Assembly (NCBI GenBank): GCA_001899635.1
Contig: MKVQ01000043.1
Location: 617,962 to 681,961, forward strand
Length of the DNA stretch: 64,000 bases
Source of the DNA: Myxococcales bacterium 68-20
Lineage (GTDB): Bacteria; Myxococcota_A; Polyangia; Polyangiales; Polyangiaceae
Direction of reading: 5' to 3'
The position numbers and the translations under genes were made by a program. Under the pieces are notes generated by a model. It did not search any database. It saw nothing but the letters and a program-made list of their open reading frames with translations, and had not been told where the DNA came from. Shown piece by piece: positions 42,640 through 51,777 of this stretch (positions are counted from its first letter, which is position 1; each line of letters opens with the position of its first letter).

Positions 42640-43008
42640 TCATCGCGGCTCGTTCGTCTCAGGCTGGCGTGGGTGAGCAGAGCGGCTGGGCCCCTTCAGC
42701 TCCACGAGGATCTCGCGATGATCGTCGGTGCCTACGTTCTCGACGGCATGGACGATTCCCGGGCCGACATCGGTGTATTGGACGAAGCCCGCCGGCTCCT
42801 CGCTCGTCTCGATAGGCTCGCTTTCGCGGAGCAGCGCGAGCTTGCTCTTCGTCAGGTAGACGAACAGGTAGTCGGCGTCGTGGATGTGCCGCGTTGACAG
42901 CTCACCCGGGCGGAGGTGCATCTCCCATACACGGACGCGGTCGTTCTCGAACAGCAGCTTGGTGCCGACCTTGTGGCTCGGCTCCGTCATCTGTCTCTCG
43001 GAGCTCAT
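42640..43008 (-). CDS. Cupin-domain protein
   Basis: A 122-residue single-domain cupin. Motif 1 is readable as ELSTRHIHDADYLFVYLTKS (paired His for metal) and a motif 2-like strand is VGPGIVHAVENVGTDDHREI with a third His. The fold is a small beta-barrel, cytoplasmic, often binding a metal and acting as a stress, binding or isomerase-like protein. Start at 43008 (MSSERQMTEPSHKVG). Next to a region of decayed sequence, with no evident operon. Substrate unknown. Confidence 0.8.
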   Translation of the reverse strand: MSSERQMTEPSHKVGTKLLFENDRVRVWEMHLRPGELSTRHIHDADYLFVYLTKSKLALLRESEPIETSEEPAGFVQYTDVGPGIVHAVENVGTDDHREILVELKGPSRSAHPRQPETNEPR

Positions 43009-43348
43009 CGCATCCTCACGTTCTCGGTTCCCTCAGAAGCGCGGCGGAAGACACGCGCCATGCTGGGTACGTTGCCCGTCCGCCCGCATCTCCGGCATGG
43101 AGTTGGGAGCACGTCGGCTCAGGCCGCAGTCCTGCGCGTCGTGATTGCAAGATCCTTGCTGCACCGAAGGGAGCTTCGATTCCGGCTACACAACGGGGGT
43201 CCACTCCCCCGCGGTCACCGGAGCTTCCACGGGCATCGGCTTTGAGCTCGCCAAGCTCTGCGGTGAGCAGCGACGACCTGGTCGTCGTCGCCGACGAGCC
43301 GAAGAGCGACGAGGCCGCGCGAACGACGACCCGCGCTGAGCTCACGGC
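43009..43348. other. 340-bp intergenic region
   Basis: Divergent space between the cupin gene (minus) and the DUF4380-like gene (plus). Short frames on both strands look random; no repeat or strong hairpin noticed. Promoters for both flanking genes are expected here. Confidence 0.35.
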
Positions 43349-44359
43349 GTGTGCGCGCCGAAGAGGCGATGCCACGTACGGCACGGCGACTGCACGGTGG
43401 ATCGTGTGGGCGTTCGAGTCGACCGTGATGTGACAGCGTTTGGCGGAGAGCACGCGATCCGCCTCTCCAATGGAGAGGTCGAGGTCCTGGCATCAACGGA
43501 TTACGGACCGAGGATCCTCCGCTACGCGTTCCGTGAGCACGAGAACGTCTTCGGCTTTGTCGCTCCCGCCGAGGAATCGTATGCGACTCCGTATGGTGAA
43601 GCGTGGCACCCGTACGGCGGGCACCGACTGTGGCACGCACCGGAGCATCCGGTACGGACGTACATCCCGGACAACAGCCCTGTTCGCGCGGACATCGACG
43701 ACGAGGACAACAGCTTGCTCCTGTCGCAAGGGGCGGAGAAGCCGACCGGGCTTGCGAAGGCCCTTCGGGTCGTCCTGAGCGAGCGAGGCTCACGGGTCGT
43801 CGTCACGCACTGGATTCGCAACGTCGGTGATGGTCCTGTCGACCTCGCTCCTTGGGCGGTGTCTCTGATGGCGCCGGGCGGCACTGCTCTACTTCCGAAT
43901 CCGCCATTCGCACCGCATCCGGCCGCGCTCCTGCCCTCGGCGCGGCTCGTCACTTGGCCCTATACCACCCTTGCGGACCCACGCTTTCGGTTCGGTTGGG
44001 GGTTCGTGCGGGTCACGCAAGACCCAACGGCGAGCTCGCCCCAGAAGATCGGACTTCTCGATACACATAATGGCTGGGCCGCCTATTCCCGCGGTGACAC
44101 CTTGTTCGTAAAGCGATATCCGCTCGCAACGCCGGACGCTCCGCTCGTCGACCTCGGCTGCAACGTCGAGCTGTTCACGAACGCCAGGTTCCTCGAGCTC
44201 GAGACACTCGGACCGGTCACGACGCTCGCCCCCGGCGACATGGTCGAGCACGTAGAGACGTGGGAGCTCTTCGAGCGCATGGCCATTCCCGACGACGACG
44301 AGGCTACCGGGAAGGTATTGGCTGACGCTCTCGACGACCCACGGCTCAACCGCATCTGA
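43349..44359 (+). CDS. DUF4380-like aldose-epimerase-fold protein
   Basis: A 336-residue protein of the galactose-mutarotase-like beta-sandwich type, similar in pattern to DUF4380 proteins. Key segments are STDYGPRILRYAFREHENVFG near the start, HPYGGHRLWHAPEHPVRTYI, a central WIRNVGDGPVDLAPWAVSLM strand set, and CNVELFTNARFLELETLGPV near the end. Such proteins probably bind or modify a sugar in the cytoplasm; the exact reaction is unknown. The start is uncertain: GTG 43349 is the longest; GTGs at 43397 or 43406 would trim a weakly conserved N-terminus. It precedes the PsiE-like gene by 90 bp and lies near the sugar-catabolic block. Confidence 0.7.
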   Translation: MCAPKRRCHVRHGDCTVDRVGVRVDRDVTAFGGEHAIRLSNGEVEVLASTDYGPRILRYAFREHENVFGFVAPAEESYATPYGEAWHPYGGHRLWHAPEHPVRTYIPDNSPVRADIDDEDNSLLLSQGAEKPTGLAKALRVVLSERGSRVVVTHWIRNVGDGPVDLAPWAVSLMAPGGTALLPNPPFAPHPAALLPSARLVTWPYTTLADPRFRFGWGFVRVTQDPTASSPQKIGLLDTHNGWAAYSRGDTLFVKRYPLATPDAPLVDLGCNVELFTNARFLELETLGPVTTLAPGDMVEHVETWELFERMAIPDDDEATGKVLADALDDPRLNRI

Positions 44360-44449
44360 CGACGCAAACAAGAGCCGCGCAGTCCGGGAAACGCCCGCAA
44401 ACAGCTCGTCAGCCACCGCGAGGTCGTCGCTCGAGCTCCGGGCGGTGGC

Positions 44450-44986
44450 TTGGGCCCTGCACGAACGCCGTCGGTGCCGGGGTCATCGCGCCACTCCGGC
44501 TCCAACAGAGGCAACTTGGAATCGACGTCCGACGTACCCCAACCCGCCTCGCAGTACACGGCTTCACGCATCGTCGAGAAGTTCGAGCACGTGGTCGTGT
44601 TCGTCTTGATGGGCCTTCTCGTCGTGGTGATCACGGTGGCGACCCTGGAGCTCGTCTGGCTCCTCTTCAAGGACATCACGACCCCGGCGGAGCTCCTCTT
44701 GAACGTCGAACAGATGTTCGAGCTCTTCGGCTTCTTTCTCATGGTGCTCATTGCAATGGAGCTTCTGGCGACCTTGAGGTCGTATCTCTACGAGCGTGTG
44801 GTCCACGTCGAGGTGGTGCTCGAGGTGGCGCTCATTGCCGTCGCACAGAAGGTGATCATCCTCGATACAGCGAGGGCCGGCGGGCTCACGCTCATCGGCT
44901 TGGCAGGCCTGCTCCTGGCACTCGCCGCAGCGAGCTGGGCAGTACGCACAGTCCGGCGGCGCGGAGGCAGTCCGGATGGCCAATGA
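44450..44986 (+). CDS. PsiE-family (phosphate-starvation-inducible) membrane protein
   Basis: A 178-residue protein with four membrane helices: EHVVVFVLMGLLVVVITVAT, MFELFGFFLMVLIAMELLA, HVEVVLEVALIAVAQKVIIL and LIGLAGLLLALAAASWA. The segment RSYLYERVVHVEVVLEVALI is characteristic of the PsiE/YjbA family. Function of the family is unknown; in E. coli it is induced by phosphate starvation. The TTG at 44450 is a possible but unusual start; a TTG near 44516 (MESTSDVPQP) would also fit before the first helix. It ends 3 bp before the convergent GH15 gene. Confidence 0.82.
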   Translation: MGPARTPSVPGSSRHSGSNRGNLESTSDVPQPASQYTASRIVEKFEHVVVFVLMGLLVVVITVATLELVWLLFKDITTPAELLLNVEQMFELFGFFLMVLIAMELLATLRSYLYERVVHVEVVLEVALIAVAQKVIILDTARAGGLTLIGLAGLLLALAAASWAVRTVRRRGGSPDGQ

Positions 44987-44989
44987 GAA

Positions 44990-46825
44990 TCAGTGCAGCT
45001 GCGCCGTAGCGGGATACACAATCTCTCTTCCCGCTCGCTTCGCCTCGATGAGATGTGCCGTGTTCACGAGCCCGATGTGCGAGAAGGCCTGGGGGAAGTT
45101 GCCTAGTTGCCGGTGGCGCTCCGGGTGGTACTCCTCCGCCAGCAGGCCCAGGTCGCTGGAGAGGGAGACGAGGCGCTCGAGGAGGGCCTCCGCTTCATCG
45201 AGGCGACCGACCATCGCGTAGTTGTCGGCAAGCCAGAAGCTGCAGATGAGGAATGTTGCTTCGTGTCCTGGCAGGCCGTCCACACCGGTTTCGCTCGAAT
45301 ATCGGAGAACGAGGCCGTCCCACGTGAGGCCCTTCTCGATCGCTGCCACGGTGGAGAGCATCCGGGGATCGTCGGCAGGCAAGAAGCCCATGTGCGGGAT
45401 CAAGAGAACGCTCGCGTCCAGGGCCTCCGAGCCGTACGACTGAGTGAACGCTCCGATGCGCTCGTTGTAGCCTCGCTGAAGCAGGTTGCTTCGGATCTGT
45501 TCGCGAAGGGCACGCCAGCGGGGGAGGCGTGTCTCCACTCGGTGGTGTCCTTGGACGCCGAACTCCTCGATCATGCGCACCGCCCGATCCACCGCCACCC
45601 AAGCCATCAGCTTCGAGTGAGTGAAATGGCGATGGCCCTCGCCGCGAACCTCCCAGATGCCCTCGTCCTTCCGTTGCCAGGCCTGTTCGACGAAGTCGAC
45701 GATCGCCAAGATCGGGCCCCAGGTGTCCGCTAGATCCGGCACACCGTAGACGTGTGCGTCGTACAGCGTGTTGAGCACCTCGCCGTAGACATCGAGCTGG
45801 AACTGGTCGTACGCGCCGTTGCCGATGCGCACGGGGCGTGAGTCCTCGTAGCCTGGAAGCCAGGGCAGCTCGATCTCCTCGAGGCGATGCTCGCCAGCAA
45901 CTCCATACATGATCTGCAGCTGGGCCGGTGCACCCGCGACCGCGCGCATCAACCAATCCCGCCACGCTGTTGCTTCGTCGATGTAGCCGCTGCGCATGAG
46001 CGCATCGAGCGTGAGCGTCGCGTCGCGTAGCCAGCAGTACCGATAATCCCAGTTTCGAACGCCGCCGAGCTCCTCGGGAAGCGAGGTCGTCGGGGCAGCG
46101 ACGATCCCGCCAGTTGGCTCGTACGTGAGCGCCTTCAGCGTGAGAAGCGAGCGGACGACGGCGTCACGAAAGCGGCCTTGGTAGGGGCAACGGGTCGCCC
46201 AGTTTTGCCAGTAGCGCTCGGTACGTTGAAGCTCCTTGCCTGCGTCGATGACGTCGTGGGAAGGGCGTTCGTGCGACGGGTAGAACGTGAGCGTGAATGG
46301 CAGGCGCTCACCTGCGCGGACGGTGAAGTTCGCCTCCAGTCGCGCAACGTCCCAGTCCGGCTCGATGGGGACAGGGCTGTTGAACAGGAGCGCGCTCGGT
46401 CCCGACGTCAACGTCGCGCGCATGCCGTCCACCTTGATCCACGGAATGTGGGCGCCGTACCCGAAGCGCGCCTTCAGATCGACGTGCATCGGGACCTCCC
46501 CCTCGATGCCCTCGACGATTCGGATGATGTCGTGCTCGGTCTCGCCCGGCGGCATGAAGTCGATGACACGCGCTCGGCCCTTGTCCGTCGTGATCTCGCT
46601 CTCGAGGATGAGTGTGTCCTGCCGGTAGTGACGCTCGATGCTACGTACCGGCGCGGCAGGTCGCATTGCCCAGTACCCGTTCTGATCGTTCCCAAGGAGC
46701 TTTGCGAAGCACGCATCCGCGTCGAAGCGCGGGAGACAGAGCCAGTCGATGGATCCGCCGAGCGAGATCAGAGCCACCGTGGTCGCGTCACCGATGAGCC
46801 CGTAGTCTTCGATGGGGGCAGGCAT
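44990..46825 (-). CDS. GH15 glycoside hydrolase (glucoamylase/trehalase type)
   Basis: A 611-residue enzyme of the bacterial/archaeal GH15 family, cytoplasmic (no signal peptide). Start at ATG 46825 (MPAPIEDYGLIGDATTVAL), the usual family N-terminus. The N-terminal beta domain (about 1-230) opens GGSIDWLCLPRFDADACFA. The (alpha/alpha)6 catalytic domain has NWDYRYCWLRDATLTLDALM, the general acid region DEGIWEVRGEGHRHFTHSK, and the base LLAEEYHPERHRQLGNFPQA. It would release glucose from alpha-glucans, oligosaccharides or trehalose. It is divergent from the sugar-oxidation operon at 46951, sharing the 125-bp intergenic space, so it may feed glucose to it. Glucoamylase versus trehalase cannot be told apart by eye. 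Confidence 0.9.
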   Translation of the reverse strand: MPAPIEDYGLIGDATTVALISLGGSIDWLCLPRFDADACFAKLLGNDQNGYWAMRPAAPVRSIERHYRQDTLILESEITTDKGRARVIDFMPPGETEHDIIRIVEGIEGEVPMHVDLKARFGYGAHIPWIKVDGMRATLTSGPSALLFNSPVPIEPDWDVARLEANFTVRAGERLPFTLTFYPSHERPSHDVIDAGKELQRTERYWQNWATRCPYQGRFRDAVVRSLLTLKALTYEPTGGIVAAPTTSLPEELGGVRNWDYRYCWLRDATLTLDALMRSGYIDEATAWRDWLMRAVAGAPAQLQIMYGVAGEHRLEEIELPWLPGYEDSRPVRIGNGAYDQFQLDVYGEVLNTLYDAHVYGVPDLADTWGPILAIVDFVEQAWQRKDEGIWEVRGEGHRHFTHSKLMAWVAVDRAVRMIEEFGVQGHHRVETRLPRWRALREQIRSNLLQRGYNERIGAFTQSYGSEALDASVLLIPHMGFLPADDPRMLSTVAAIEKGLTWDGLVLRYSSETGVDGLPGHEATFLICSFWLADNYAMVGRLDEAEALLERLVSLSSDLGLLAEEYHPERHRQLGNFPQAFSHIGLVNTAHLIEAKRAGREIVYPATAQLH

Positions 46826-46950
46826 GTTTGGATCATGGGGACGCACGCACGCCGCGCAATTAGCCAATGCGCGCTTCGCTCCTCAGCTCTAGGGCGGTCG
46901 ACGGCGGCATGCCGGATGCTTCCCCTAGAAGACCCCTACAGGAGGCGTCC
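46826..46950. promoter_or_regulatory. Divergent promoter region GH15 / sugar-oxidation operon
   Basis: 125 bp between two divergent starts. It holds the ribosome site GGAGG at about 46941-46945 for the dehydrogenase. An imperfect dyad with arms GCGCA (46854-46858) and TGCGC (46868-46872) flanks an AT-rich centre and is a candidate operator. No -35/-10 pair can be fixed with confidence. Confidence 0.4.
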
Positions 46951-48036
46951 ATGCGAGCGCTGGCGGTATTCCCAGACCGACGCGAGCTGCGAATGATCGA
47001 CGTCCCCGAGCCCGTGCGCCGGGGCGAGCGCGAGGTGACGGTACGAATCCGGGAAGTCGGCATTTGCGGCACGGATCGCGAAATCGGCGCGTTCCACTAC
47101 GGCGCACCGGCACCAGGAGCCGAACGGCTCGTGCTCGGCCACGAGGCACTCGGCGAGGTCATCGAGGTCGGTTCGAGCGTCAGCACCCTCGCCCCCGGCG
47201 ATCTGGTCGCGCTCACGGTGCGCCGGCCCTGCGACGCCGTCTCGTGCGTGGCCTGCCGAGCGGGTCGTCAGGACTTCTGCGTCTCCGGACGTTTCGTCGA
47301 ACGCGGGATCCACGGCGCCGACGGCTACCTGACCGAGCTCGTGGTGGAGGACGAGCGGTACCTCGTCAAAGTGCCCCATGGGCTCGCGGAGGTCGGCGTC
47401 CTGATCGAGCCGCTCACGATTGCCGCCAAGGCCGCGGTCGATCTCGACGCGATTCTGCGCCGCTATCCCTGGGAGCCGGTCGGCCTCCGGGCGCTCGTGC
47501 TCGGCGCGGGCCCCATCGGTCTGCTCGGTGCGATGATGCTCGTGGCGCGAAACGTCACGACGTTCGTCTACTCGCGCGAGGCCGCGGACAGCGATCGCGG
47601 TGAGCTCACCCGCTCGTTCGGGGCCGAGTATGTTTCTGCGGGCGACACGCCGTTGTCGGAGCTTCCGCCCCGCATCGGCAACGCGGACGTCGTGTTCGAG
47701 GCGGTCGGTGCGGCCAGAGTCGCATTCGGTGCACTTCCCGCGCTCGCGCCCAACGGCGTCTTCATCCTGAGCGGTGTCCCCGCGGCCGGCACGCCAATCG
47801 AAATCGACCTCGACGGCATCATGCGAGACATCGTGCTCAAGAACCAGGTGCTGTTCGGAACCGTGAACGCGTCCCGCGCTGCATTCGAAGCGTCGGTGCG
47901 TCAGCTCGAACAGTTCATGGGTCTGTTCCCGGACGCGCTCCGCAGCCTGATCACGCATCGCGCGACGCTCGAGGACGCACCCGAGCTCTTGCACCGTCCG
48001 GGCGGCATCAAGCAGGTCGTGTCGCTCGCCGCGTGA
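46951..48036 (+). CDS. Glucose/galactose 1-dehydrogenase-type zinc alcohol dehydrogenase
   Basis: A 361-residue medium-chain dehydrogenase of the glucose-1-dehydrogenase subfamily. GICGTDREI and LGHEALGEV supply the catalytic zinc ligands. The structural zinc cysteines are in RRPCDAVSCVACRAGRQDFC, and the typical VERGIHGADGY segment follows. The nucleotide-binding motif is ALVLGAGPIGLLGAM. It oxidises an aldose to the aldonolactone with NAD(P)+ in the cytoplasm, step 1 of the non- or semi-phosphorylative Entner-Doudoroff route. Start at ATG 46951 with GGAGG six bases upstream. First gene of an operon running to 53467 or 54534. Exact sugar (glucose, galactose or a pentose) is not readable. Confidence 0.88.
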   Translation: MRALAVFPDRRELRMIDVPEPVRRGEREVTVRIREVGICGTDREIGAFHYGAPAPGAERLVLGHEALGEVIEVGSSVSTLAPGDLVALTVRRPCDAVSCVACRAGRQDFCVSGRFVERGIHGADGYLTELVVEDERYLVKVPHGLAEVGVLIEPLTIAAKAAVDLDAILRRYPWEPVGLRALVLGAGPIGLLGAMMLVARNVTTFVYSREAADSDRGELTRSFGAEYVSAGDTPLSELPPRIGNADVVFEAVGAARVAFGALPALAPNGVFILSGVPAAGTPIEIDLDGIMRDIVLKNQVLFGTVNASRAAFEASVRQLEQFMGLFPDALRSLITHRATLEDAPELLHRPGGIKQVVSLAA

Positions 48037-48151
48037 GCCGTGCGGACCTTGCCGTAGACGTCAGCGTCGAGCGGACCGGAGTGTTCGACATCAACTTCGA
48101 ATTCATGCCTGTGTTGGCGATGGGCGCGTCGCATGCATCCCACGGGACGCC

Positions 48152-48865
48152 GTGCATCCCTTGGAATCGAACGAGTCGGACGAGTCGTGGATCGACGTGA
48201 CTGTGCCGATCCGGAACGGCATGCTCCACTGGCCAGGCAATCCTGAGATCGTCGTCACCCAAACGGAGCATCTCCGGCGTGGCGATGAGGCGACAGTTTC
48301 GTGTGTCTCGCTCGGGGTTCACACCGGAACGCACGTCGATGCTCCGGTACACTTCATCATCGACGGCGCGGGCGTCGACTCCATTCGCCTGGACCGTCTG
48401 ATCGGACCGGCCCGCGTTCTCGACCTGGGCGAAGTCGATCGTATCCGGCAGAGTGAGATCGAGGGGCGGGAGATCCGCGCGGGCGACCGAGTTCTCTTCA
48501 AGACCCGCAATTCTCGGTATTGGAACGAGAAGGATTTTCGCTCCGACTACACCTGTTTGGTGCCGGAGTCGGCACGTTGGCTCGCCGCGCAAGGCGTATT
48601 GACGGTCGGGATCGACTACCTGTCGATAGCGAGCATGGACTCCGGCCCCGAGACACACCGAGCTCTCCTCAGCGCCGGCGTCTGCATCATCGAGGGACTC
48701 GACCTGTCGGGGGTCGGCCCCGGTCTCTACGACCTCATCTGCTTGCCGCTGCGGCTCGAAGGACTCGACGGCGCTCCGGCGCGGGTCCTCCTTCGTAAGT
48801 CGCGGCTCGCAGACGAGCAAGGAACTCGGGGCTCGCGCCCCAATCCCCCGCAGAGGAGACTCTGA
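48152..48865 (+). CDS. Cyclase-family metal hydrolase, possible aldonolactonase
   Basis: A 237-residue protein of the cyclase/kynurenine-formamidase-like family. The defining metal motif HTGTHVDAPVHF is at about residues 56-67, with DVTVPIRNGMLHWPGNP near the N-terminus and VGIDYLSIASMDSGPETHRA in the C-terminal half. Family members hydrolyse amides or lactone-like bonds. It sits between the sugar dehydrogenase and the dehydratase. The pathway needs a lactonase at that point and no gluconolactonase (SMP-30 type) is present, so opening the aldonolactone is the likely job (inference). It overlaps the next gene by 1 nt (TGATG), with SD GAGGAGA inside its 3' end. Confidence 0.8.
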   Translation: MHPLESNESDESWIDVTVPIRNGMLHWPGNPEIVVTQTEHLRRGDEATVSCVSLGVHTGTHVDAPVHFIIDGAGVDSIRLDRLIGPARVLDLGEVDRIRQSEIEGREIRAGDRVLFKTRNSRYWNEKDFRSDYTCLVPESARWLAAQGVLTVGIDYLSIASMDSGPETHRALLSAGVCIIEGLDLSGVGPGLYDLICLPLRLEGLDGAPARVLLRKSRLADEQGTRGSRPNPPQRRL

Positions 48866-51777
48866 TGGCTTTCGACGCACGAAACCTCCGAAGTCAGAAG
48901 CTCCGGAACGTCAACTTCCAGGGTGATGCGCTCCGCATGGGGATGAACTGGACGGAGGAGGATCTCGGCAAGCCACAAGTCCTCGTCGACAGCGCGTACG
49001 GCATGGGCCACCCCGGAACGTTTCACTTCCGACCGCTCATCGAGGAGATCTCGAACGGCGTCTTCGAAGCGGGGGGCAAGCCGGGAGTCTTCAACGTGAG
49101 CGACATCTGCGACGGCGTCGCGCAGGCGACGAGCGGGATGAGCTACTCGCTCGTATCGCGTGACGTGATGGCGGCAATGGTGGAGATCCACGCGCTCGGG
49201 CACCCGCACGACGGGATCGTGCTCTTGTCGGGGAACGACAAATCGGTCCCCGCACACCTCATCGCGATCGCGCGCTGCAATCTCCCGGCGATCCATGTGC
49301 CCGGCGGCACGCAGCTCAACGCACCCGACTACTTCACCTCGAACAGGCTGTGGCCGCTGGGGATGCACGTCTCGCGAGGCGAGAAGACCCACGAGGAGCT
49401 CTTCGAACGACAGAAGAACGCGTGCCCTACCTGCGGCGCGTGTCAGTTCATGGGCTCGGCGTCGACGGGTCAGGTCCTCGCCGAAGCGCTCGGGCTGGCG
49501 CTGCCAGGCTCGGCGTTGATCCCGGCGCCGCTGACGATGCTCCTCAGGTACGCGCGCGCGGCAGGGAAGCAGATCCTGAAGCTCGTCGAAAAGGGCCTCC
49601 TCCCACGCAACATCCTCACTCGAGACGCGTTCGAGAATGCCGTCGTGGTCCACGCCGCGGTCGGCGGCTCGACGAACGCGCTCCTGCATCTGCCCGCCGT
49701 AGCGCGTGAGGTCGGGATCGACCTCAGCGTCGACGACTTCGATCGGATCCACCGGCGCGTGCCCGTCCTCGCGAACGTGAAGACCACTGGGAAGTATCCG
49801 GTCGAGTACTTCTATTACGCCGGCGGCGTTCCGAAGGTGATGCTCGAGCTCAAGGACCTGCTCCACCTCGACTGCATCACCGTGACCGGCAAGACGCTCG
49901 AAGAGAACCTCGACGAGATCGAGCACTCGACGTTCTTCGAAGAGCGCCTCGGTTACCTTCACAACTACCGCATACCCGCTACGGAGATCATCCGCCCGCG
50001 CACCGAGCCGTTCTGCGCCGAAGGCGGGCTCGCCATCCTGCGGGGCAACATCGCGCCGGAGGGAGCCATGATCAAATCGTTCACGATACCCGAGGACATG
50101 CACGTCCACGTAGGGCCGGCGCGCGTCTTCGACCGAGAGGCCGACTGCCTCGAAGCGTTGAAGCACCACACGATCGTGCCGGGCGACGTGATCGTGATCC
50201 GATACGAGGGCCCGCGCGCCAACGGGATGCCGGAGATGTACTTCGCCTCGGCCGTACTCGACGCCGATCCTGTGCTCGGCCAGACCACGGCGCTCGTCAC
50301 GGACGGCCGCTACTCGGGCGCGATGAAGGGACCGTGCATCGGTCACGTGTCGCCCGAGGCGGCCCTCGGAGGCCCGATCGCACTCGTGGAAGATCGCGAC
50401 CTCATCGAGCTCAACATCCCGGAGCGCAAGCTGGCGCTCGTCGGCCTTCACGGACGTCGGGCCACGGAGGCGGAGATCGCGCAGGCGCTGGCGGACCGGC
50501 GTGCGCGCTTCAGCCCTCCACCTCCGCGTCACAGCGATGGCATCCTGGCGCTCTACGCGCGTGTCGCGAGCACGGCCTCGTCGGGTGCGTCGCTGACGCC
50601 CTCGGCGGCCGAGGGCGAGAAGCCTGCAGAGCCCCCGCGTGTTTCGCCCGAGCGCGAGCCCGCAGCTCCAAGCCCCGCGGCTCCTGCAACGGCGTCCGAG
50701 TTGGCGCAGACTCCATTCGAGGGGGAGGAGTCGGCGGCGGTAGCGGACCCGACGCCGCCGGAGGTCCTGCGCGAGGGGCACATCAAGGTGGTCGTCCTCG
50801 ACTACGACTTCGGTGACGTCGACATCGAGCGATCGATCATCGAAGGCGCCGGATTCGAGCTCGCTCTAGCCCAGTGCAAGAGCGAGGAAGAGGTCATCGC
50901 GGCTGCGCATGATGCGTACGGAGTCCTCTGTCAGTACGCCCCCGTGGGCGCACACGCGATCGACTCGTTCGAGCACTGCCGTGTGATCGCTCGGTACGGG
51001 ACGGGCGTCGATATCGTCGACGTCGACACCGCGACCAAACATGGGATTCAGGTCACGAACGCCCCCAACGACTGGTGCTCCGACGAGGTCGCCGATCACG
51101 CCGTGACCCTGTGGCTCACGGCAGCACGCAAGATCGTGAAGTACGACGCGGCGACGCGACGTGGTGAGTGGCATTGGCAGACCGGCAGGCCGATCAAGCG
51201 GCTCCGTGGAAGTGTCTTCGGGCTGCTCTCCTTCGGGGCGATCGCGCGCACGATCGCCGAACGAGCACGGGCCTTCGGGGTCGAGCTCTGGGCACACGAC
51301 CCGTTCGTCGACGCCGAGGAAATGCGGGCGCTCGGTGTGCGGCCGGTCTCGTTCGTCGAGCTGGTGGAGGGCTCGGACTATCTCGTGATCCAGTCTCCGC
51401 TGACCGACGAGACGCGCGGGCTCTTCGACGAGGACGTGCTTCGTCGGATGAAGCGAAGCGCCATCCTCGTCAATACCGCGCGTGGGCCGATCGTCAGCGA
51501 TCGCGCGCTCTACCGCGCCCTCACGGAGGGCTGGATCGCCGGAGCGGCGCTGGACGACCTCGAAGAGGAGCCCGCAAAGCATCGCGATTGGCGGCCGGAG
51601 AACCCGCTCCTTCGGCTCGACAACGTCATCGTGACGCCGCACGCAGCGTATTACTCCGAAGAGTCGCTCCGCATGGTCCGCACGATCGCGGCGAACGAGG
51701 TCGTGCGCGTGCTGACGGGTCAACGCCCACGCTCCCCCGTGAACGTCGTCGAAGAAGCGGAGAGGAACAGCGCATGA
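48865..51777 (+). CDS. Fusion: IlvD/Edd dehydratase + CtBP-like D-2-hydroxyacid dehydrogenase
   Basis: A 970-residue two-enzyme fusion. Residues about 1-565 are an IlvD/Edd sugar-acid dehydratase: SDICDGVAQATSGMSYSL, ACPTCGACQFMGSASTGQVL, NAVVVHAAVGGSTNALLHLP and ALVTDGRYSGAMKGPCIGHV. It resembles the YjhG/YagF (xylonate) branch. The usual CDK motif, whose Cys helps hold the Fe-S cluster, reads GNDKSVP. A Pro/Ala/Glu linker (about 565-632) joins a D-2-hydroxyacid dehydrogenase (about 635-965). That part has an altered Gly loop (FGLLSFGAIARTIA), Arg in NTARGPIV, Glu in LDDLEEEP and His in VTPHAAYYSEES, the last as in CtBP-like proteins. The first half should dehydrate aldonate to 2-keto-3-deoxyaldonate; the reductase substrate is unknown. 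The start follows SD GAGGAGA; the stop overlaps the aldolase gene. Confidence 0.88.
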   Translation: MAFDARNLRSQKLRNVNFQGDALRMGMNWTEEDLGKPQVLVDSAYGMGHPGTFHFRPLIEEISNGVFEAGGKPGVFNVSDICDGVAQATSGMSYSLVSRDVMAAMVEIHALGHPHDGIVLLSGNDKSVPAHLIAIARCNLPAIHVPGGTQLNAPDYFTSNRLWPLGMHVSRGEKTHEELFERQKNACPTCGACQFMGSASTGQVLAEALGLALPGSALIPAPLTMLLRYARAAGKQILKLVEKGLLPRNILTRDAFENAVVVHAAVGGSTNALLHLPAVAREVGIDLSVDDFDRIHRRVPVLANVKTTGKYPVEYFYYAGGVPKVMLELKDLLHLDCITVTGKTLEENLDEIEHSTFFEERLGYLHNYRIPATEIIRPRTEPFCAEGGLAILRGNIAPEGAMIKSFTIPEDMHVHVGPARVFDREADCLEALKHHTIVPGDVIVIRYEGPRANGMPEMYFASAVLDADPVLGQTTALVTDGRYSGAMKGPCIGHVSPEAALGGPIALVEDRDLIELNIPERKLALVGLHGRRATEAEIAQALADRRARFSPPPPRHSDGILALYARVASTASSGASLTPSAAEGEKPAEPPRVSPEREPAAPSPAAPATASELAQTPFEGEESAAVADPTPPEVLREGHIKVVVLDYDFGDVDIERSIIEGAGFELALAQCKSEEEVIAAAHDAYGVLCQYAPVGAHAIDSFEHCRVIARYGTGVDIVDVDTATKHGIQVTNAPNDWCSDEVADHAVTLWLTAARKIVKYDAATRRGEWHWQTGRPIKRLRGSVFGLLSFGAIARTIAERARAFGVELWAHDPFVDAEEMRALGVRPVSFVELVEGSDYLVIQSPLTDETRGLFDEDVLRRMKRSAILVNTARGPIVSDRALYRALTEGWIAGAALDDLEEEPAKHRDWRPENPLLRLDNVIVTPHAAYYSEESLRMVRTIAANEVVRVLTGQRPRSPVNVVEEAERNSA

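Noticed and set aside
48727-50781. A 684-codon minus-strand frame opposite the dehydratase half of the fusion
   Set aside because: Mirror frame of a gene with clear IlvD/Edd motifs; composition is random (Arg/Val/Leu/Asp-rich) and without motifs.
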